From Parachlamydiales bacterium (lineage in GTDB: Bacteria > Chlamydiota > Chlamydiia > Chlamydiales > Rhabdochlamydiaceae), in NCBI GenBank assembly GCA_020053915.1, contig JAGVMG010000044.1, forward strand, positions 1 through 50,647: a stretch of DNA of 50,647 nucleotides, in the 5' to 3' direction. Of the stretch, positions 1 through 7,745 are shown in pieces (position 1 is the first letter of the stretch; the number at the start of each line of letters is the position of its first letter). The notes beneath the pieces are model-generated. The model was not told the DNA's origin and ran no database searches. It saw only the letters and a program-made list of their open reading frames with translations. Made by a program: the position numbers and the translations under genes.

Positions 1-9
1 GCCGGATTC

Positions 10-1194
10 TCAAATACGATCCTGTTCCGGATTGACAGACAGCGCCTTTTCTGCATGTTTGTAGTTCAGCACTTGAATTGTGTTAATCGATTGTTCCTGA
101 GGGCCTGCGTAAATAAGAGCTCCTCTATGAGATCTCTTTCCGACGAGCTCTTGGAAGTAGCGCAAGTTTTTAAGAAAATCCTGGTGAAATGTTTGAGATG
201 CTTTAATTTCAATCGGAACGAGTTCGTTTGCTGTTTGAAAGATGAGATCGACTTCATGTCCATGTGTGTCACGGAAAAAGTAGAGCTGAGGATCTTTTCC
301 TTGATTGAAGCGCGATTTTAAGAGTTCTGTGACAACAAGGTTTTCGACCAAATTCCCTCTAAGTGGATCGCGCGCGATCTGAGCAGTTGTTTCAATGCCC
401 AAAAGATAACTTGCTAATCCGACGTCGTAGAAATAAATTTTAGAAGACTTGATGACCCTCTTGCCGAAATTTTCATGATAGGGTTGGATCCGAAAGAGGA
501 TGAAAGAAGCTTCCAAGATTGAAATCCACTCTTTGACTGTATTAGAGGAAATGCCCACATCATTACCTATTCCTTCTAGATTAAGTAATTGCCCAACCCT
601 TCCAGCGCAGATGCGAATAAAACGTTGAAACTGCATGAGATCTTTAACGTGGATTAATTGACGTAGATCCCTTTCCACATAGGTTTGAAAATAATTTCGG
701 TAGGCCTTTGTTGGATCGAGTTGATCTTGGTAGATTCGGGGATAACCTCCTCTCAATAGAGACTCATCCATTGAATTTTCTATTTTTGCTTCTTGTAGTT
801 CGCTTAAGCTGAGTGGAAGAAGGTTAAGCAATGCGGTACGGCCTGCCAAAGATTGGGTAATGGCTTGATGGAGGAGCAGCTGGTGGCTTCCTGTGAGGAT
901 GTACATCCCTTTTATTTTCTTTTCATCGACGATGACTTGGATGTAAGAGAGTAGCTCTGGAGTGCGTTGAATCTCATCTAAAATCGCCCCGTCGGGATAC
1001 TGTGCGAGAAAAGCCCGAGGATCTGTTTGTGCAAGCTCTTGAGTATCAATGGCTTCTAGGTTGACATAGGGTTTTTGAGGAAAGAGATGACGCACAAGAG
1101 TGGTTTTCCCCGATTGGCGTGGGCCAATGACGGTCACCACAGGATAATCATGCGCTAAATCCTTTAATTCCTGAGAGATATGTCGATGGTACAT
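10..1194 (-). CDS. DUF4143-type AAA ATPase
   Basis: Predicted 394-aa ATPase of the AAA_14 plus DUF4143 family. The Walker A motif GPRQSGKTT is at residues 24-32 and the Walker B motif AILDEIQ at about 70-76. A sensor-like TGSHQ follows near residue 101. The C-terminal part has HEVDLIF followed by VPIEIKAS, which resembles the E-D...E-x-K core of PD-(D/E)XK nuclease folds often seen in DUF4143. The family is common in bacteria with many accessory ATPases, and its substrate is unknown. The gene is divergent from a second member of the same family that starts at 1373, but the two are only distantly alike. The length is full for the family and no truncation is seen. The biochemical role is not established. 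Confidence 0.85.
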   Translation of the reverse strand: MYHRHISQELKDLAHDYPVVTVIGPRQSGKTTLVRHLFPQKPYVNLEAIDTQELAQTDPRAFLAQYPDGAILDEIQRTPELLSYIQVIVDEKKIKGMYILTGSHQLLLHQAITQSLAGRTALLNLLPLSLSELQEAKIENSMDESLLRGGYPRIYQDQLDPTKAYRNYFQTYVERDLRQLIHVKDLMQFQRFIRICAGRVGQLLNLEGIGNDVGISSNTVKEWISILEASFILFRIQPYHENFGKRVIKSSKIYFYDVGLASYLLGIETTAQIARDPLRGNLVENLVVTELLKSRFNQGKDPQLYFFRDTHGHEVDLIFQTANELVPIEIKASQTFHQDFLKNLRYFQELVGKRSHRGALIYAGPQEQSINTIQVLNYKHAEKALSVNPEQDRI

Positions 1195-1291
1195 AGGTTT
1201 CCGGCTGTTTTGAAGTTCAACTTCAGATTAGCCGGATTTAAGTATTTGTGCAAGAGCTTTCTTGGAAGTATTTGTCGGCTTTCCTTGTATA

Positions 1292-1319
1292 AATGATAGA
1301 AACGTGCTATTCTATCATT
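1292..1319. promoter_or_regulatory. Palindrome between divergent ATPase genes
   Basis: Two perfect 10-base arms (AATGATAGAA at 1292-1301 and TTCTATCATT at 1310-1319) are separated by 8 bases. It lies between two divergently transcribed ATPase genes. It could be an operator or an RNA hairpin. No T-run follows on the plus strand, which argues against a terminator in that direction. Confidence 0.45.
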
Positions 1320-1324
1320 ATAAG

Positions 1325-1367
1325 AAGGAAAGGATGTTGTGAACCTTTCCTTAAGCCAAGGAAAGGT
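1325..1367 (+). promoter_or_regulatory. Competing hairpins over a ribosome binding site
   Basis: The 9-mer AAGGAAAGG occurs at 1325-1333 and at 1358-1366, and its complement CCTTTCCTT is at 1344-1352. The second 9-mer is the likely Shine-Dalgarno of the gene starting at 1373 (6 bases before ATG). The complement can pair with that copy (10 bp with the flanking A-T at 1343/1367, 5-base loop), hiding it, or with the upstream copy, freeing it. This is the layout of a translational switch or thermosensor. The pairing is read directly; the switching is inferred. Confidence 0.5.
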
Positions 1368-1372
1368 GTATC

Positions 1373-2641
1373 ATGAGCGAGCAAAGTATCCTTCAAATCC
1401 TATTAGGGGAATTCCGCGATAAACTAGCACAGCTTCAAGGTTTAGTGGAAAGAGATGCGCGCTTTCCCGAGGCGCCGAATAAAATCAACGTTGCGATCGG
1501 GATGCGGCGTGCCGGTAAAACTTATTTTCTTTACCAGAAGATCCTCAAATTGATTGAGGAAGGAGTGAATCCAACCGCAATTTTATACATCAATTTTGAA
1601 GACGACCGTCTCCTGCCCTTGAATGAACAAAAGCTTGCAAAGTTAGCAGAGGCATTTTATTCGCTCTATCCTGAAAACCATGACAGAAAGTGTTATTTGT
1701 TTTTCGATGAAATTCAAAATGTTGAGAACTGGCCGATTGTCATTCGACGACTGCATGACACGAAAAATGCCGAGATTTTTTTAACTGGATCTTCTGCTAA
1801 GTTGCTCAGTAAAGAAATCGCAACCAGTTTGCGCGGGAGGTCTCTTCCTGTCGAAATTTGGCCTTATAGCTTTCATGAATTTATGCGGGCAAAAAACGTC
1901 GCGATCGATCGTAGTCTGTACGATGCAAAAACTCAGGATAAGCTCAAGCAGCTCTTCCGCGCCTACCTCTCGGAAGGGGGATTTCCTGAAATCATTGGGT
2001 ATGCTTCAGATGTGAAGCAAAAAACTTTGCAGGAGTATCTTGATGTTGTGATCTATAGAGATATTATTGAGAGGCACAACGTTAAAAATCCGACTCTCAT
2101 TAAGTACATGATTTTGTCGATGATTCATAATGTCGGGAAACCCTTTGCGGTGAACAAATTTTATAATGATTTAAAGAGTCAAGGATATCAAATCGGAAAA
2201 GACACTCTTTATGAGTATGCGGATCATATCGAAGACGCTTATCTAGCATTTTCTGTTCCCATTTTCGATAAATCCCTTCGAAAAGCGCAGACAACACCTA
2301 AAAAGCTTTATGCAATTGACCCGGGGATGGCAAGGGCATTAACACTGGATTATGAGAGCGATCTAGGAAGACTTTTTGAGAACGTTGTCTATTTGGATTT
2401 ACAGCGGCACGGGTACAAAATCAGCTATTATCATACGGAAGAAGGTTATGAGATTGATTTCTTAGCGCAAACCTCTCGAGGGCAGAAAAAACTTTTTCAG
2501 GTCGCTTGGGATGTGCACGATGCTCAAACATTAGAGCGGGAAAAAAGGGCCCTTGAAGCGGGAATTAAAGAGTTGAAGGTGGAGGGGGAAATAATTACGC
2601 TCGATGAGTATCTACAACAAGGCATTCGTGTAATTACATAA
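1373..2641 (+). CDS. DUF4143-type AAA ATPase with hairpin-masked RBS
   Basis: Predicted 422-aa ATPase of the AAA_14/DUF4143 type. The Walker A motif GMRRAGKT is at residues 43-50 and the Walker B motif YLFFDEIQ at about 108-115. TGSSAKLL follows as the sensor region. In the C-terminal domain the nuclease-like EIDFLAQ is kept, but the partner lysine motif reads FQVAWD, so a nuclease function looks unlikely. The start at 1373 has a strong Shine-Dalgarno at 1358-1366 that lies inside a hairpin. The stop overlaps the convergent pkn5 stop by 8 bases. In C. trachomatis the position after pkn5 is taken by the secretin gene cdsC, so this gene seems to have come in at the end of the T3SS operon. The substrate is unknown. 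Confidence 0.85.
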   Translation: MSEQSILQILLGEFRDKLAQLQGLVERDARFPEAPNKINVAIGMRRAGKTYFLYQKILKLIEEGVNPTAILYINFEDDRLLPLNEQKLAKLAEAFYSLYPENHDRKCYLFFDEIQNVENWPIVIRRLHDTKNAEIFLTGSSAKLLSKEIATSLRGRSLPVEIWPYSFHEFMRAKNVAIDRSLYDAKTQDKLKQLFRAYLSEGGFPEIIGYASDVKQKTLQEYLDVVIYRDIIERHNVKNPTLIKYMILSMIHNVGKPFAVNKFYNDLKSQGYQIGKDTLYEYADHIEDAYLAFSVPIFDKSLRKAQTTPKKLYAIDPGMARALTLDYESDLGRLFENVVYLDLQRHGYKISYYHTEEGYEIDFLAQTSRGQKKLFQVAWDVHDAQTLEREKRALEAGIKELKVEGEIITLDEYLQQGIRVIT

Positions 2642-4229
2642 TCCGCTGGATCGTGATCAAGGCTTTTGGGAAAGCGAGAAGATTAAAGTGGGAGTGAGAG
2701 GAGACTTTTTTGAGCACGGCATCGGATTGTTTCTGTGCAGAGAGTAGGCTGTTTTCTTCGATTGCTTGGGTCAGCAGATCCTCGAAGGGCTTGGCATCGA
2801 TCGCTTTTGCGGGGGAGCATAGAGAATGCATGACGAGAAGATCTCCCGCATTCCAGTTGTCTTTTGTTTCTGCAAACATTGAAGTGGCATCTGCGCCAAG
2901 CCTTGCATTTTCACAGGAGAGCTTGCGGGGAATGAGGCTTCCTTGTGGGAGATGGTAGAGAGAGTTTAGCCCGCAGGAGATGTAGGTGAGCTGATCTGTT
3001 TGGGGCTCGAGAAGAAGGAGATTCATCCCAAATTCTTGTCCGATCGGATCGTGGGAAAGTTCACGGTTTAGCTCGTCAACAAAGCTGAGCAGTTTAAAGG
3101 GTTTAGCGGGGTTTTGCAACAGGGTGCGGACCATGCCTCTTAAGACGCCGATGTTGACGGCTCCATCTAGGGTTAGAGTGGGCGTTGCAGCAATAAGGAT
3201 GAGCAGGGTGTTATTCGGTAATTTAAAGAAGTCGTAGTAGAGCCCGAGCTGGTGGGGAGAGCGGAACTTGGCGACCCCAAGATCACACTGTGACCAGCGG
3301 GGAGGGGCGATGGGGGAAAGGCTTTGCGCGGACTTTTGAAGCAGTTCGTGGATCTCTTTAATCTGATCGCTGCCGGTTCTTTCTTTTTCCATTTCTCCAG
3401 AGGTGAGATACTGGGAGATATCGTGGATAAAGGAAGTAATGTCCTGGTAACGCTCCTGGATCGAAACGGCAAGTGCTTTAGCGACGATTCTACGCAGCGC
3501 TTTTGGAAGAAGAGAGAGGTTAACCATTCCATAGCTGTTTTTGCCGAGGATAAGCTCGTAGAGGATGATTCCTAAGGAATAGATGTCGGAAGCAAACGAG
3601 GCTTGATCGGGATTTTCTTTTTGCTCGGGACTCATGTAGTTGGGAGTACCGATCAGGCGATAGGTCTCGCTTGTTTTGGCTGTTTTCTTTTCGTCATGCA
3701 GCTGGGCGATGCCAAAATCGATGACTTTGATCTCTCCTTCTCCATCGATCAGAATATTTTCCGGTTTTAGATCGCGGTGGATGACGCCATGCGAGTGTAG
3801 GTGGAGAAGGGCGTAGGAGACCTGAAGGATGATCTCTAGAGCTCTTCGCATCGAAAGGGTTTGCTGCATGATAAAGAGGCGAAGGGAGAGCCCGCGAATA
3901 AACTCCATGGCGATGTAAAGGCCATTTTCCCATTCCCCTTGCCCGTAGAGTTTCACGATATTGGGATGGCAGGTCAGCGCGATGATCTGCGCTTCTTTTA
4001 AAAAGCGTTTGACTGACTCAGGGTGATTGACATAATCGGGAGAGAGCACTTTGAGCGCGATCGGTTGCTTGGTCTCGGGGTGGATCCCCAGATAGAGAAG
4101 GCTCATGCCTCCTTTATTCAGTAAGCTTTCAATTTTATACGGGCCGATAAATGCGGGAAGAGGGGATTTGGTCAATCCGGAAATTAAATCGGGTTGTGTC
4201 GTCTGTTTAGAGAAAGCTTGGTCGACCAT
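2634..4229 (-). CDS. pkn5: Ser/Thr protein kinase Pkn5 with SpoIIE-like tail
   Basis: Last gene of the T3SS operon, 531 aa, 9 bases after sctQ; positional equivalent of C. trachomatis CT673. Kinase domain at about 28-290: P-loop LLNKGGMS (first Gly of GxGG replaced by Asn), Lys60 in ALKV, Glu79, HRDLKPEN at 151-158, DFG at 171-173 and GTPNYMSPEQ near 194. The catalytic residues look intact. From about residue 310 the chain resembles an RsbU/SpoIIE PP2C-type phosphatase (YYDFFKLPNNTLLILIA, LNREL, LTYISCGLNSLYHL). The metal-binding positions expected as GGDxxD and DVxGHG read GLYYD and AATPT, so the phosphatase part is probably inactive. A role in regulating secretion or being secreted is inferred from the operon only. 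Confidence 0.85.
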   Translation of the reverse strand: MVDQAFSKQTTQPDLISGLTKSPLPAFIGPYKIESLLNKGGMSLLYLGIHPETKQPIALKVLSPDYVNHPESVKRFLKEAQIIALTCHPNIVKLYGQGEWENGLYIAMEFIRGLSLRLFIMQQTLSMRRALEIILQVSYALLHLHSHGVIHRDLKPENILIDGEGEIKVIDFGIAQLHDEKKTAKTSETYRLIGTPNYMSPEQKENPDQASFASDIYSLGIILYELILGKNSYGMVNLSLLPKALRRIVAKALAVSIQERYQDITSFIHDISQYLTSGEMEKERTGSDQIKEIHELLQKSAQSLSPIAPPRWSQCDLGVAKFRSPHQLGLYYDFFKLPNNTLLILIAATPTLTLDGAVNIGVLRGMVRTLLQNPAKPFKLLSFVDELNRELSHDPIGQEFGMNLLLLEPQTDQLTYISCGLNSLYHLPQGSLIPRKLSCENARLGADATSMFAETKDNWNAGDLLVMHSLCSPAKAIDAKPFEDLLTQAIEENSLLSAQKQSDAVLKKVSSHSHFNLLAFPKALITIQRIM

Positions 4230-4238
4230 GTAGGAAGG

Positions 4239-4778
4239 CTACCCCATTTGGAGGATTTTGACACCGAGGACATCTCCCATTTTGACAAGTTCTCCTTGAG
4301 CGATCCGTTTGCCATTGACGACAAGATGGACGCCTTGTTCAGGACGAACGGGGAGTTCAATCAGATTGCCAATCGACATCTGTAAAAGCTTGTCTAAATT
4401 CATTTTAAGACGAGTGACCTCAACGGCAATTGTCAGAGGGAGCTCTTGCGAAGAGATCATCTCTTCTGAGACGCCGATCGCTTTTTCTCCTGCAGTCCAT
4501 AGATGAGACTCGTCGCTTTCTGTAGACTCTTCTTCAGAAGCAGCTTCGTGCTTATCTTCTTCTTCAGCTTCGTCCTCTTCATCTTCTTCATCTTCATCGT
4601 CGTCTTCCTCGTCTTCCTCGTCTTCATCCTCTTCGTCTTCGTCATCATCATCTTCTTCATCGTCGTCTTCCTCATCCTCATCTTCGTCATCTAGGTCTTC
4701 ATCATCTTCGTCTAGATCTTCGTCCTCATCTTCATATTCTTCGTAATCTTTCTCATCATCATCAGAGTGTTTACCCAT
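4239..4778 (-). CDS. Predicted internal SctQ-C product
   Basis: In-frame ATG at 4778 (residue 282 of SctQ) is preceded by GAGGAAG at 4793-4787 with 8 bases between, a better binding site than many in this operon. It would give a 179-aa protein made of the acidic block plus the FliN-like SpoA domain. Yersinia YscQ and Salmonella SpaO are known to make such a C-terminal fragment from internal initiation, and the fragment is part of the cytoplasmic ring. Here the fragment is inferred from the sequence only. Confidence 0.5.
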   Translation of the reverse strand: MGKHSDDDEKDYEEYEDEDEDLDEDDEDLDDEDEDEEDDDEEDDDDEDEEDEDEEDEEDDDEDEEDEEDEAEEEDKHEAASEEESTESDESHLWTAGEKAIGVSEEMISSQELPLTIAVEVTRLKMNLDKLLQMSIGNLIELPVRPEQGVHLVVNGKRIAQGELVKMGDVLGVKILQMG

Positions 4779-5621
4779 TGTATTTTCTTCCTCATAGTAA
4801 TAAGCATAATCGACAATTTTCAGATGGTTATCTTTTAGGCGCGCTCGAAATAAAGGGGTCTGTTCGAGAACGACAGTCACTGTGCCTTTCTGAGTCGAGG
4901 GGTCGTATGTTCCGCGGTCTAGAACGATCAGATCTCCGACTTTGGCTTTGTTCCACTCCGAAAGGCTTAAAACGGTGTTTCCCAATTCTAGACGCAACAC
5001 CACGTCGATCTCTTTGGTGAGAGGAGAGGAGAGAAGAGAGGGGCGTGCTGTGTTAAAATGGGCAGTAAACGCTTGCAAGAACGCTGGGGGGCATACGAGC
5101 CTTCCCCAAAGGGTCTCATTAGGAAGCCTCATGGCGACATCGACGCAGAGTGCTCCTGTGGAGGGAAGCTGTTGCGGGGAGGCCAGCTTTAAGGAGAGAT
5201 CTTTTAAAGGGTGCAGTTCGTCTAAAATTTGCAGAATGTTCAGCGTTAGGTAACGGTAGAATCCTTCTTGATATTTTGGCGAGGTGAATCCTTTGATCCC
5301 TTCGCGGGGAGATAAAAGCACTTGAGTGAGTTTGGCGACGTCTGCTTGGGGCATCAACCAGTGGATCTGTTGCTTCAGGGGGGTCAATGCGATCGAAAGA
5401 TCATACGGGGACGCGCCTAAGCCGAGAGTGATCTCTTCTGGATTCAAAAATTCTGTTTTTGTGTGCTCTAGCTTCAACTCGGGAATTTGAAGAAGGGAAC
5501 CGATTTCTTTGCTGCAAGCTTCCCAAGGAAAAGGAGGCGGGGATCCCCATAAAGGAATCTGTTGCAGCTCGGTTAAAGCGGTTTCAACTTTTTTTAGCCA
5601 AAAAAGTGGGGCTGTAGTCAT
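4239..5621 (-). CDS. sctQ: T3SS cytoplasmic ring protein SctQ (CdsQ)
   Basis: C-ring/sorting-platform protein of 460 aa, equivalent to CT672. Residues 1-270 form the divergent N-terminal part with a first SpoA-like segment near 205-265. Residues 394-458 are a clear FliN/SpoA surface-presentation domain (MSIGNLIELPVRPEQG, VVNGKRIAQGELVKMGDVLGVKIL). Between them, residues 285-370 are almost only Asp and Glu. The usual length is below 400 aa and the acidic block explains the excess. ATG codon 282, just before the block, has its own Shine-Dalgarno, so a short C-terminal product is likely. The gene overlaps the upstream small cdsP-like gene by 4 bases (ATGA), a sign of translational coupling. Confidence 0.9.
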   Translation of the reverse strand: MTTAPLFWLKKVETALTELQQIPLWGSPPPFPWEACSKEIGSLLQIPELKLEHTKTEFLNPEEITLGLGASPYDLSIALTPLKQQIHWLMPQADVAKLTQVLLSPREGIKGFTSPKYQEGFYRYLTLNILQILDELHPLKDLSLKLASPQQLPSTGALCVDVAMRLPNETLWGRLVCPPAFLQAFTAHFNTARPSLLSSPLTKEIDVVLRLELGNTVLSLSEWNKAKVGDLIVLDRGTYDPSTQKGTVTVVLEQTPLFRARLKDNHLKIVDYAYYYEEENTMGKHSDDDEKDYEEYEDEDEDLDEDDEDLDDEDEDEEDDDEEDDDDEDEEDEDEEDEEDDDEDEEDEEDEAEEEDKHEAASEEESTESDESHLWTAGEKAIGVSEEMISSQELPLTIAVEVTRLKMNLDKLLQMSIGNLIELPVRPEQGVHLVVNGKRIAQGELVKMGDVLGVKILQMG

Positions 5622-6286
5622 GAGTTTGACTCCTGATCGCGCGCATCATCATCTTGAGAAATCGACTCTTTTCGATGAAACAAGGGGCGGTCGTTATTCT
5701 GGATCTCTGTATCAATGCGCCCAATGGAAAAATTAAAGTTCCCTTGCTGGAAAGAGGTCATGAGTGCCGCTTGGTGCGTCTGGAGCAGGGAGAGAGCCGC
5801 TGGGTTAGTCGCAATTTCAATATTAAAAGCCTTAGGAGCGGTGCTAAATTCTTTGATCGTGATCCGCGATCCATAAAAAGGAGAGGAGGCGAACTGCGGA
5901 GCATCGAGGAACACGGAGGTCTCTGTCTCTAAAGAGGAGGAGAGGAGGATCATCGTTCCCGCCATTTTTTCAAAAAGCGCCTGGATCTCAGCAGAGAGCT
6001 GCTGTGAGGAAGCTGTTGCTCCAGCAGCGGTGATCTCTCCACAGCACGCTGTCGCAAGAGTTGAGGCGGCAAGAGCTGCATTTCCTAGTTGTCCAGGGGA
6101 AAAAGGGGAAAGGGCTTCTTCTTTAGAAGAGGAAGACTTCTTTTTGTTCTCATCTTTTTTATGCCTAGACGCAGGGGGCTCGCGCATGATTTTTTTAAAT
6201 TTGTCATGAGAGGGAGCCTGGCGAGACGCTCGATGATCTTGCGCTTTTGAAGTGTTCACGTGGAAGTTGTCAATGTGTGTCGGCAT
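5618..6286 (-). CDS. Second CdsP-like T3SS protein (tandem copy)
   Basis: Predicted 222-aa protein whose C-terminal ~115 residues match the C-terminus of the gene before it (shared PQFASS, FYG, IIKE/TIKEFSTAPKAFNI, FNF and DRPLFHRKES). Both also share a short N-terminal motif, DKFKK. The middle Pro-rich stretch of the longer copy is missing and replaced by a Lys/Ser-rich segment near 45-60. Its ATG overlaps the stop of the longer copy by one base and its own stop overlaps sctQ by 4 bases. C. trachomatis has one gene (CT671) at this place. The family is thought to include the needle-length/substrate-switch regulator SctP. Division of labour between the two copies is unknown. Confidence 0.75.
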   Translation of the reverse strand: MPTHIDNFHVNTSKAQDHRASRQAPSHDKFKKIMREPPASRHKKDENKKKSSSSKEEALSPFSPGQLGNAALAASTLATACCGEITAAGATASSQQLSAEIQALFEKMAGTMILLSSSLETETSVFLDAPQFASSPFYGSRITIKEFSTAPKAFNIEIATNPAALSLLQTHQAALMTSFQQGNFNFSIGRIDTEIQNNDRPLFHRKESISQDDDARDQESNS

Positions 6287-7734
6287 TAGTTTCCTGGTTC
6301 CTGTTGATCCTGTTTATCACCCGAGGCGGATTCTTTTCGATGGAATAGGGGGCGGTCTTCCAAATAACCTGTCTCTAGACGGTTCACGCGGAAGTTGTAG
6401 TTTCCATGCTGAAAAGCTGCCATCAGATCGTTGGTGTTTCCTTGAAAAGCGGCAACCGCTTGAGGTGTTCCATGGATCTGAATGTTAAAAGCCTTGGGAG
6501 CTGTGCTATATTCTTTGATTATAATTTGAGTCCCATAAAAAACAGAAGAGGCAAATTGAGGGGAGTTCAATGTGACGGTGGTTTCACTGACGCCTGTGGT
6601 GGTCAGCACAGTCATGACGCCTGCCATCCTCTCAAAGATATCGAGCATTTGCGGGTTCATCGTCGAATAGGGAGTGGGAGGAGCTGTTGGCGCGAGCTCT
6701 CCAGCTAAGGGGATGTGCTCAGGGGGAGGGGGTGGCACGCCGGCAGTCGAAGTATCCGCGGAGGGGTCTTTTTTCTTTTCGGATTCTAGCTGGGCAGCAG
6801 TTGTTGTCAGTGTCGGGGTCACAGGAACGATCCCTTCGATAGCTTCTTCTTCTGCTTCTTCGATATCCTTCGCTGAAGGAGGTGGAGGAGATGTGGGTTT
6901 CTGCGGTTCTGAAGGTGCCGCTTCTTTGAGAGAGGGCTCTTGTTTTTTTTCGAGATCTTCAGGTGTGGCTTTTAACACAGCTTCCACGTCTTCTTTGGAA
7001 GGAGCACGCGTTTGCATTTCTTCTGTGGAGATTTTCTTTTCTGCAGGGCCTTTAGGAAGCGCTTGATCTGCTCTTTTGAGTGGTTCCGCCTTTGGGAGAG
7101 GTGTTCCGGGCGTTGGTGGCGCGCCTTTCTGTTGCGTCGGTGTTGTTTCCTGCGTTTGCGATGCCGCTTGTGTTTGCTCGGTAGGTGTTCGCTGTTCCGG
7201 AGGTCTTTCTGGAGCTTGAGGAGCGGTGGGCTCTACCGCAGGAGAAAAGGGAGCTGCGCGCGTCTCTGTTGGTGCAGGTGTAGAGGGCATTTCCTCAATA
7301 TCTGCGGATTCTCCCCACATGCCTGCGTCATCTTCAATCTCTTCAGAGGAGGGCGGTGTGAAAGCCGCGGGAGGCGGTGTGGCAAAGGCTTCCATCGGAG
7401 AGGGCTTGCGTTCTCCAGAGGCCATCGGAGAGATTTTCCCTTTACCCGCTTGCATCTCCATCGGACTTAAGCCTTTCTCTTTTTCTTCTAGAGAAAAAGG
7501 TGTGATATGAGTGTCTGGAGTCGCTTTGGCAGCTGCTGCTGCGACTTCATCATCGGGCTCATCTTCTTCGCGGCGTTTGCGCTTTCTTTTTTGCTCGGTA
7601 TCCGATTCATCAACTTTTTCCACCTTTTTCTGCATTTCTTTTTTGAATTTGTCGGCTTCAGGGGTGGATCTCTCTCGTCGTTGCGGGTTTTCTGGGCTGC
7701 CGCTGGGGCCTTCGATCCGGTTGATGTCGGTCAT
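6286..7734 (-). CDS. sctP: T3SS CdsP (SctP-like, needle length/substrate switch)
   Basis: Predicted 482-aa protein, positional equivalent of CT671. The first ~360 residues are low complexity, rich in Pro, Glu, Lys, Thr and Ala, as expected of an extended molecular ruler. The compact domain is at about 365-470, ending LEDRPLFHRKES. SctP proteins have this layout, a long unstructured region and a small C-terminal T3S4-type domain that acts on the export gate SctU. That domain identity is inferred from position and architecture; I did not match a T3S4 signature. The gene is 11 bases after sctO. Its C-terminal domain is repeated in the next gene. Confidence 0.75.
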   Translation of the reverse strand: MTDINRIEGPSGSPENPQRRERSTPEADKFKKEMQKKVEKVDESDTEQKRKRKRREEDEPDDEVAAAAAKATPDTHITPFSLEEKEKGLSPMEMQAGKGKISPMASGERKPSPMEAFATPPPAAFTPPSSEEIEDDAGMWGESADIEEMPSTPAPTETRAAPFSPAVEPTAPQAPERPPEQRTPTEQTQAASQTQETTPTQQKGAPPTPGTPLPKAEPLKRADQALPKGPAEKKISTEEMQTRAPSKEDVEAVLKATPEDLEKKQEPSLKEAAPSEPQKPTSPPPPSAKDIEEAEEEAIEGIVPVTPTLTTTAAQLESEKKKDPSADTSTAGVPPPPPEHIPLAGELAPTAPPTPYSTMNPQMLDIFERMAGVMTVLTTTGVSETTVTLNSPQFASSVFYGTQIIIKEYSTAPKAFNIQIHGTPQAVAAFQGNTNDLMAAFQHGNYNFRVNRLETGYLEDRPLFHRKESASGDKQDQQEPGN

Positions 7735-7745
7735 GAGTGTCCCTA

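Noticed and set aside
4503-4694. Hydrophobic Phe/Ile/Val-rich frame opposite the acidic block of sctQ
   Set aside because: It is the antisense reading of GAN codon runs; such hydrophobic shadows arise automatically from Asp/Glu repeats.
4503-4770. Acidic codon tract of sctQ as a tandem DNA repeat or CRISPR-like array
   Set aside because: The units are GAC/GAT/GAA/GAG in irregular order that keep the reading frame; there are no regular repeats with unique spacers.
7012-7510. Long plus-strand frames opposite the Pro/Glu-rich part of sctP
   Set aside because: Low-complexity antisense frames with Arg/Cys/Leu runs, no binding site, overlapping a well-supported gene.
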